Assembly (NCBI GenBank): GCA_002429165.1
Contig: DIYV01000010.1
Coordinates: 1-8,621, forward strand
Source: Gallionella sp. UBA6045
GTDB taxonomy: Bacteria > Pseudomonadota > Gammaproteobacteria > Burkholderiales > Gallionellaceae
Length of the DNA stretch: 8,621 nucleotides
Direction of reading: 5' to 3'
The position numbers were made by a program, and so were the translations under genes. The first letter of the stretch is position 1. The number at the start of each line of letters is the position of its first letter. Below are positions 5,477 through 8,621 of this stretch, piece after piece. Under the pieces are notes generated by a model, which made no database searches, was not told the DNA's origin, and worked only from the letters and a program-made list of their open reading frames with translations.

Positions 5477-5587
5477 TCAAAAGTGTCCATGTTTTGCTAC
5501 GCCTCCACCTTTTTGGCTTCGCGCTCGATTTCGGCCTTCAATTCCTTTTTGGTGATTTTCAAATCGTAGAATTAAAATGGTCAGCAT
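5477..5587 (-). pseudogene. Small ORF or frameshifted gene remnant
   Basis: On the minus strand a strong ggagg (5599-5595) sits seven bases before an ATG at 5587 that opens 36 codons (MLTILILRF...) to TGA at 5477. After about eight codons an adjacent frame looks more protein-like. It reads FYDLKITKKELKAEIEREAK and then KVEA and a stop, a charged amphipathic helix. That frame has no start of its own and is preceded by a TAA. The pattern suits a small gene broken by a one-base indel, or a relic of a C-terminal helix. No family is recognised. The ATG lies inside the inverted tail motif. Confidence 0.3.
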
Positions 5588-5592
5588 CGCAA
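5569..5592 (-). repeat. Tail-motif copy E, inverted, right boundary of accessory region
   Basis: Read on the minus strand it is ttgcgatgctgacca followed by ttttaattc. It matches the consensus of the four plus-strand copies at about 20 of 24 positions. It is the only inverted copy and lies where the accessory genes give way to nitrogen-regulatory DNA. The outermost copies (406-428 and here) therefore face each other. Confidence 0.5.
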
Positions 5593-5599
5593 AACCTCC

Positions 5600-5667
5600 G
5601 GTGCATTGATTATTCATAACACCAAACCAATGCACCAATTACATGCACCACGCTGGATGCATGCACC
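5600..5667 (+). promoter_or_regulatory. Cluster of NtrC-like binding half-sites (upstream activating sequence)
   Basis: GGTGCA or TGCACC occurs four times (5600-5605, 5631-5636, 5644-5649, 5662-5667). The NtrC consensus is TGCACC-N5-GGTGCA. TGCACC (5631) followed by N5 and CATGCA (5642-5647) has the correct 13-bp spacing of the TGCA cores. TGCACC (5644) and GATGCA (5656-5661) form a second dyad one base too wide. A perfect 9-bp inverted repeat, ggtgcattg/caatgcacc (5600-5608, 5628-5636), is also present. The sites lie about 95-155 bp before the predicted start of the sigma-54 promoter, the normal enhancer distance. Confidence 0.6.
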
Positions 5668-5730
5668 GCTAACTCTCCCTGTTTTGTTGAGGGAACATTC
5701 TAACTAGCTGATTCCAAGTGGTTGTGCACA

Positions 5731-5746
5731 TGGCATAGCTATTGCT
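5731..5746 (+). promoter_or_regulatory. Sigma-54 (-24/-12) promoter of the MoaD-like gene
   Basis: TGGCAT-N5-TTGCT has the invariant GG (5732-5733) and GC (5744-5745) separated by exactly 10 bp. It differs from TGGCAC-N5-TTGCW at one base. Transcription should begin near 5757, about 26 bp before the ATG. Together with the NtrC-like sites upstream it points to induction under nitrogen limitation. Confidence 0.7.
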
Positions 5747-5782
5747 AAACCTTACGTACGCAACATAAACGTGAGGTGACCC

Positions 5783-6223
5783 ATGCAAGAATTCAGTTCA
5801 GGCCGCTACCCCGGCTTTATTGAAACCAATGATGCGCTCATCAACGGTGTGCGCGGTATTGCACGGCGCTTGAATTTTAATATCCGTAGCGGGCTAAGGA
5901 ATTTTCCAGGCCGGAAGAATCAAACCTTCTTCACGTCTCCTGCTGCTTCACTCAAGAACAGGCATGAAGTTGCGATCATGTACTTTGGCCAGACCAGTGA
6001 ATTTTTGAGAATGACTTCGGAACGCATGGTTATCCCAACCGGTCGCTATACGCTCGGGCAGTTGCTGTGCAGCTTATATAAACGCGGCGACCGGTGGGTG
6101 GATGAGCTTGATGACAGCAATTTGATGTGCACGGTGAACGGGCGGGAAGCGCGGTTGTTCGACACCATCGAGCCGGGTGCCGAGATTTGCATCTCTTCGA
6201 GAAAATCGATTTTTGAAGCGTAA
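5783..6223 (+). CDS. MoaD/ThiS-like beta-grasp protein with N-terminal extension and no C-terminal GG
   Basis: This is a 146-residue protein. Residues about 62-141 resemble MoaD, the small subunit of molybdopterin synthase. They read VAIMYFGQTSEFL (63-75), then YTLGQLLCSLYKRGDRWVDEL (89-109), then LMCTVNGREARLFDTIEPGAEICI (114-137). True MoaD ends in Gly-Gly, which is thiocarboxylated to carry sulfur; this protein ends KSIFEA and cannot do that chemistry. The first 62 residues are basic and unrecognised. The ATG is preceded by gaggtga (5773-5779). It lies between two sigma-54 promoters in a nitrate assimilation locus, where the nitrate reductase needs molybdenum cofactor. A cofactor-related or regulatory role is inference. 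Confidence 0.6.
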   Translation: MQEFSSGRYPGFIETNDALINGVRGIARRLNFNIRSGLRNFPGRKNQTFFTSPAASLKNRHEVAIMYFGQTSEFLRMTSERMVIPTGRYTLGQLLCSLYKRGDRWVDELDDSNLMCTVNGREARLFDTIEPGAEICISSRKSIFEA

Positions 6224-6268
6224 ACATGGAATGTCGATTGTTCGCTTCGCGGAGTATTTTCTCGCTGG

Positions 6269-6288
6269 ATTCCCGCCTGCGCGGGAAT
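6269..6288. repeat. dRS3-like 20-bp inverted repeat (ATTCCC-N8-GGGAAT)
   Basis: It has an 8-bp stem, attcccgc/gcgggaat, with loop ctgc. The form equals the dRS3 pattern known in Neisseria, and similar elements are scattered in other proteobacterial genomes. There is no T tract, so it is not a classical terminator, although the hairpin could protect the 3' end of the MoaD-like message. Confidence 0.75.
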
Positions 6289-6314
6289 GACGGGCTATTT
6301 GTTGTGGCGGTTAT

Positions 6315-6341
6315 CGTGCTTCGACAGGCTCAGCACGAACG
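6315..6341. repeat. Dispersed-type intergenic repeat (cttcgacaggctcagcacga)
   Basis: This sequence, continuing acgg, is one I recall as a frequent intergenic element in Beta- and Gammaproteobacteria. It contains an inverted repeat cgtgct (6315-6320) / agcacg (6332-6337). No coding potential is visible here. Confidence 0.5.
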
Positions 6342-6349
6342 GGAATTGG

Positions 6350-6366
6350 TTGGTGTCACGCACCAA
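6350..6366. promoter_or_regulatory. Perfect dyad TTGGTG-N5-CACCAA
   Basis: The 6-bp arms (6350-6355 and 6361-6366) are spaced like a dimeric regulator site. They lie about 110 bp before the nirB sigma-54 promoter. The regulator is not identified. Confidence 0.35.
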
Positions 6367-6399
6367 AGTTAGCCGCGTACTCACCATAACGCCCCGTTG

Positions 6400-6416
6400 C
6401 GCACCAAATAGATGCG
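6400..6416 (+). promoter_or_regulatory. NtrC-like site upstream of nirB
   Basis: CGCACC-AAATA-GATGCG matches TGCACC-N5-GGTGCA at 9 of 12 defined positions, with the correct GCAC-N7-(G/A)TGC spacing. Its centre is about 77 bp before the predicted start of the sigma-54 promoter at 6459. Confidence 0.45.
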
Positions 6417-6458
6417 ATAGCTGAGCCCATCCCACGCTGAAACCCAGTAAATCCGTAA

Positions 6459-6474
6459 TGGCACAGGAATTGCA
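6459..6474 (+). promoter_or_regulatory. nirB: Sigma-54 (-24/-12) promoter of nirB
   Basis: TGGCAC-N5-TTGCA is a perfect match to the sigma-54 consensus. GG (6460-6461) and GC (6472-6473) are separated by exactly 10 bp. The predicted start is near 6485, giving a leader of about 185 nt before the nirB ATG. Confidence 0.85.
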
Positions 6475-6484
6475 AAGTAATCAC

Positions 6485-6669
6485 TGAGAAACTCTTCTGA
6501 CCCAACGGCGGGTGGAAGGGTAATTTGAAATACCGACAAAGGCGTCGCTCCGGCACCCTCTCCTCAATCCTCTCCCGCACGCGGGAGAGGAGGCAATCGA
6601 AACTCCCCCACGGGGGAGAAGGTTGGGATGAGGTGGTGTAGGACGACGCTTTTTTATTGCGAGGATGAT
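6485..6669 (+). promoter_or_regulatory. Structured nirB leader with candidate NasT/ANTAR-type antitermination elements
   Basis: The leader can form a hairpin 6492-6520 with a bulged G6499 and a six-base loop AACGGC (6504-6509). A at loop position 1 and G at position 4 match the loops bound by ANTAR proteins such as NasT. A weaker hairpin, ggta/tacc (6519-6522, 6531-6534), follows and overlaps the first by two bases; its loop has eight bases. A closing stem, aaaggcgtcg (6538-6547) with cgacgctttt (6644-6653), runs into a T6 tract (6650-6655), as in an intrinsic terminator. Structures were worked out by eye. The ribosome-binding gagg (6661-6664) follows. Confidence 0.4.
6561..6634. repeat. G+C-rich double-hairpin intergenic repeat inside the nirB leader
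   Basis: Two perfect hairpins lie side by side. The first has an 11-bp stem, tcctctcccgc/gcgggagagga (6568-6578, 6581-6591). The second has a 7-bp stem, ctccccc/gggggag (6603-6609, 6612-6618). They are flanked by partly complementary arms, cctcaatcc and ggttgggatgagg. The form is that of dispersed 'cctcatcccaaccctctccc' elements seen in many proteobacteria (recalled, not searched). It sits in the loop of the terminator-like stem. Confidence 0.65.
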
Positions 6670-8621
6670 ATGAAGACTAACAAAAAAACCAGACTGGTCG
6701 TGATCGGCAACGGCATGGCCGGGATGCGCACCATCGAGGAGTTGCTCAAGATGTCGCCGGACGAATTCGAGATCACGGTGTTCGGTGCCGAGCCGCAACC
6801 CAACTACAACCGCATCCTGTTGTCGCCGGTGCTGTCCGGCGAGATGAAGTTTCAGGACACCGTGCTCAACGACTGGAGCTGGTATGAGGAACACAACATC
6901 ACGCTGCATGCCGGCAAGCTGGTGACGAAGATCGACCGCATGAATTGCGTGGTCGAAGCCGAGGGTGGTCTGGCTATTCCCTATGATCGCCTGCTGATCG
7001 CGACCGGTTCCAATCCGATCATGCTGCCGATACCCGGCATCGATCTGCCCGGGGTGCTGGCCTATCGCAGCATAGACGATGTCGAGAAGATGCTGGTGGC
7101 CGCCAAAACGTCCAAGCGCGCGGTGGTGATCGGCGGCGGACTGCTCGGGCTGGAAGCAGCGAACGGTTTGTCGCTGCAGGGAATGGACGTGTCGGTGGTG
7201 CACCTGTGCGACTGGCCGATGGAGCGCCAGCTCGACCAGGTGGGCGGCGGCCTGCTGAGGAACGCGCTGGAAAAACGCGGACTGAAATTCTATATGTCGC
7301 GCCAAACCGAGGCGGTCCTTGGTGAGGTTATTGGGGGCGAGCACAAGGTGACCGGTCTGCGTTTCAAGGACGGCGAGGAGATCGCGGCCGACCTGGTGAT
7401 CATGGCGGCGGGCATACGGCCCAACATCGCATTGGCCAAGGCAGCAAATATTCATTGCGATCGCGGTATCGTCGTGAACGACACGATGCAGACCTACGAC
7501 CCGAAGATCTATTCGGTGGGCGAATGCGTGCAGCATCGCGGCCAGGTTTACGGGCTGGTCGCGCCGCTGTTCGAGCAAGCCAAGGTGGCGGCGAACCATC
7601 TGGCCGAATACGGGCGGATGCGCTACGAAGGGTCGGCGGTTTCCACCAAGCTCAAGGTGACCGGCATCGACCTGTTCTCGGCGGGCGATTTCAATCCCGG
7701 GCCGGACGATGAGGAATTGCTGTTGCAGGATTCGGCGCGCGGCGTGTACAAGAAACTGGTGCTGCGCGACAACAAGTTGCGCGGCGCGGTGATGTATGGC
7801 GACACGCTGGACGGCCCGTGGTATTTCCAGATGATGCGCGACGGCACCGACGTGTCGGAGATGCGCGAACACATCCTGTTCGGCCAGATGCATATCGGCG
7901 ACTCCGGGCGCGGCGGTGCTTCAAACGTCGCGAACATGCCGGACTCGGCAGAGATCTGCGGCTGCAACGGCGTAAGCAAAGGCACCATCGTCAAGACCAT
8001 CCTGGACAAAAAACTGTTCACGCTGGAAGAGGTGCGCGCGCATACCAAGGCCTCCAGCTCATGCGGATCGTGCACCGGCCTGTGCGAGGCATTGCTGGCG
8101 AACACGCTGGGCGATTATTCGGCCAAGCCGAGCAAGAAGGCGCTGTGTGCCTGCACCGAGCACGCGCACCAGGACGTGCAACAGGCGATCACCAAGCTCA
8201 AGCTGAAAACCATTCCGGAGCTGATGCAGGCCTTGCAATGGAAGACCCCGGACGGCTGCCATGTGTGCCGCCCCGCGCTGAACTATTACCTGACGGCGGC
8301 CTGGCCGGGCGAATACCAGGACGACAGCCGCTCGCGCTTCATCAACGAGCGCGTGCATGCCAACATCCAGAAGGACGGCACCTATTCGGTGATCCCGCGC
8401 ATCTGGGGCGGCGTCACCTCGCCGTCCGAGTTGCGCGCGATCGCCGAGATCGCCGAGCGCCATGAAGTGCGCACCGTGCACATCACCGGCGGACAGCGCA
8501 TCGGCTTGTATGGCATCAGTAAAGAGAATCTGCCGAAGATGTGGGGCGAGCTGGTCGAAGCGGGATTCGTTTCCGGCCATGCCTACGGCAAGGCGTTGCG
8601 CACCGTGAAGACCTGCGTCGG
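6670..8621 (+). CDS. nirB: Assimilatory NADH nitrite reductase large subunit (partial, first 650 codons)
   Basis: NirB reduces nitrite to ammonium in the cytoplasm with NADH, together with the small subunit NirD. Domains appear in the expected order. The FAD-binding fold has GNGMAG (13-18), and the NADH-binding fold has GGGLLG (155-160) with the SVGECV stretch further on. A first BFD-like [2Fe-2S] site has Cys430, Cys432, Cys465 and Cys468. A second similar Cys set lies at 493, 495, 530 and 533. The ferredoxin-like half domain of the siroheme part begins after about residue 560. The window ends at KTCVG, where Cys649 is probably the first ligand of the siroheme/4Fe-4S centre. About 160-200 residues are missing. 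The start follows gagg (6661-6664), and the frame is open throughout. Confidence 0.97.
   Translation, partial: MKTNKKTRLVVIGNGMAGMRTIEELLKMSPDEFEITVFGAEPQPNYNRILLSPVLSGEMKFQDTVLNDWSWYEEHNITLHAGKLVTKIDRMNCVVEAEGGLAIPYDRLLIATGSNPIMLPIPGIDLPGVLAYRSIDDVEKMLVAAKTSKRAVVIGGGLLGLEAANGLSLQGMDVSVVHLCDWPMERQLDQVGGGLLRNALEKRGLKFYMSRQTEAVLGEVIGGEHKVTGLRFKDGEEIAADLVIMAAGIRPNIALAKAANIHCDRGIVVNDTMQTYDPKIYSVGECVQHRGQVYGLVAPLFEQAKVAANHLAEYGRMRYEGSAVSTKLKVTGIDLFSAGDFNPGPDDEELLLQDSARGVYKKLVLRDNKLRGAVMYGDTLDGPWYFQMMRDGTDVSEMREHILFGQMHIGDSGRGGASNVANMPDSAEICGCNGVSKGTIVKTILDKKLFTLEEVRAHTKASSSCGSCTGLCEALLANTLGDYSAKPSKKALCACTEHAHQDVQQAITKLKLKTIPELMQALQWKTPDGCHVCRPALNYYLTAAWPGEYQDDSRSRFINERVHANIQKDGTYSVIPRIWGGVTSPSELRAIAEIAERHEVRTVHITGGQRIGLYGISKENLPKMWGELVEAGFVSGHAYGKALRTVKTCV

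Noticed and set aside
5600..5667. Plasmid-type iterons or a ParB centromere array
   Set aside because: The repeats are few and unevenly spaced (13 and 18 bp). They fit NtrC half-sites upstream of a sigma-54 promoter better, and no replication or ParA gene is present.
6346..6356. ttggttggtgt shared with the 80-bp repeats near 1430 and 2250
   Set aside because: An 11-base match is expected by chance several times in a window of this size, and no flanking similarity extends it.
6481..7893. 470-codon open frame on the minus strand
   Set aside because: It is antisense to nirB. Its histidine-, arginine- and glutamine-rich translation is typical of the complement of G+C-rich codons, and nirB on the plus strand has unmistakable motifs.
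7623..8580. Further open frames on both strands inside nirB (7623-8105 minus, 7818-8465 plus, 8059-8580 minus)
   Set aside because: They are shadows of the nirB frame with arginine- or serine-rich low-complexity translations and no recognisable domain.
1..8621. CRISPR arrays, tRNA, rRNA, transposase or integrase genes
   Set aside because: No regularly spaced repeats, tRNA-like cloverleaf, rRNA segments or recombinase motifs were seen by eye on either strand.

Overview
The window looks like a betaproteobacterial chromosome, possibly Nitrosomonadales-like. I infer this from the nitrate ABC transporter plus NirB locus, sigma-54 control and the intergenic repeat types; it is not proven. The two ends belong to a nitrate/nitrite assimilation locus. 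The 3' end of an NrtD-type nitrate transporter ATPase gene lies at 1-318, and the first 650 codons of nirB (NADH nitrite reductase large subunit) run from 6670 off the right edge. Upstream of nirB is a MoaD-like gene of 146 codons (5783-6223). Both this gene and nirB have a sigma-54 (-24/-12) promoter, at 5731-5746 and 6459-6474, with NtrC-like half-sites upstream. Nitrogen control of this half of the window is therefore well supported by the sequence.

Between nrtD and the MoaD-like gene sits about 5.2 kb of accessory DNA, roughly 395-5592, with visibly lower G+C in its right half. Its left half carries stability modules: a Gp49/HigB-like toxin with a HigA-like antitoxin (477-1129), an orphan XRE-family antitoxin-like gene (1197-1427), and a Phd/YefM antitoxin with a ParE/RelE toxin (1586-2212). 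Its right half carries a cytosine-5 DNA methyltransferase (2363-3304, plus strand). This converges on a two-gene minus-strand operon of a ParB-like protein (4224-5309) and a putative PD-(D/E)XK-type restriction endonuclease (3306-4220). I read this as a restriction-modification locus with an unusual ParB-like partner.

The most interesting structure is a degenerate motif of about 24 bp, with core cgaacctgacccctttaa. It follows each left-half module (406-428, 1142-1165, 1457-1479, 2277-2300) and recurs inverted at 5569-5592, where the accessory DNA appears to end. Two of these copies lie in an 80-bp direct repeat (1391-1470 and 2211-2290). The second repeat copy carries a stop-containing fossil of the 3' end of the XRE gene. 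This suggests cassette-like assembly of the island by recombination at a shared tail sequence. No integrase, transposase, tRNA or CRISPR array was found.

The 446 bp before nirB hold a dRS3-like inverted repeat, another dispersed-type repeat, a perfect sigma-54 promoter and a leader of about 185 nt. The leader contains a hexaloop hairpin resembling an ANTAR/NasT target and a terminator-like closing stem with a T6 tract. The stem's loop appears to have been enlarged by a G+C-rich palindromic repeat.
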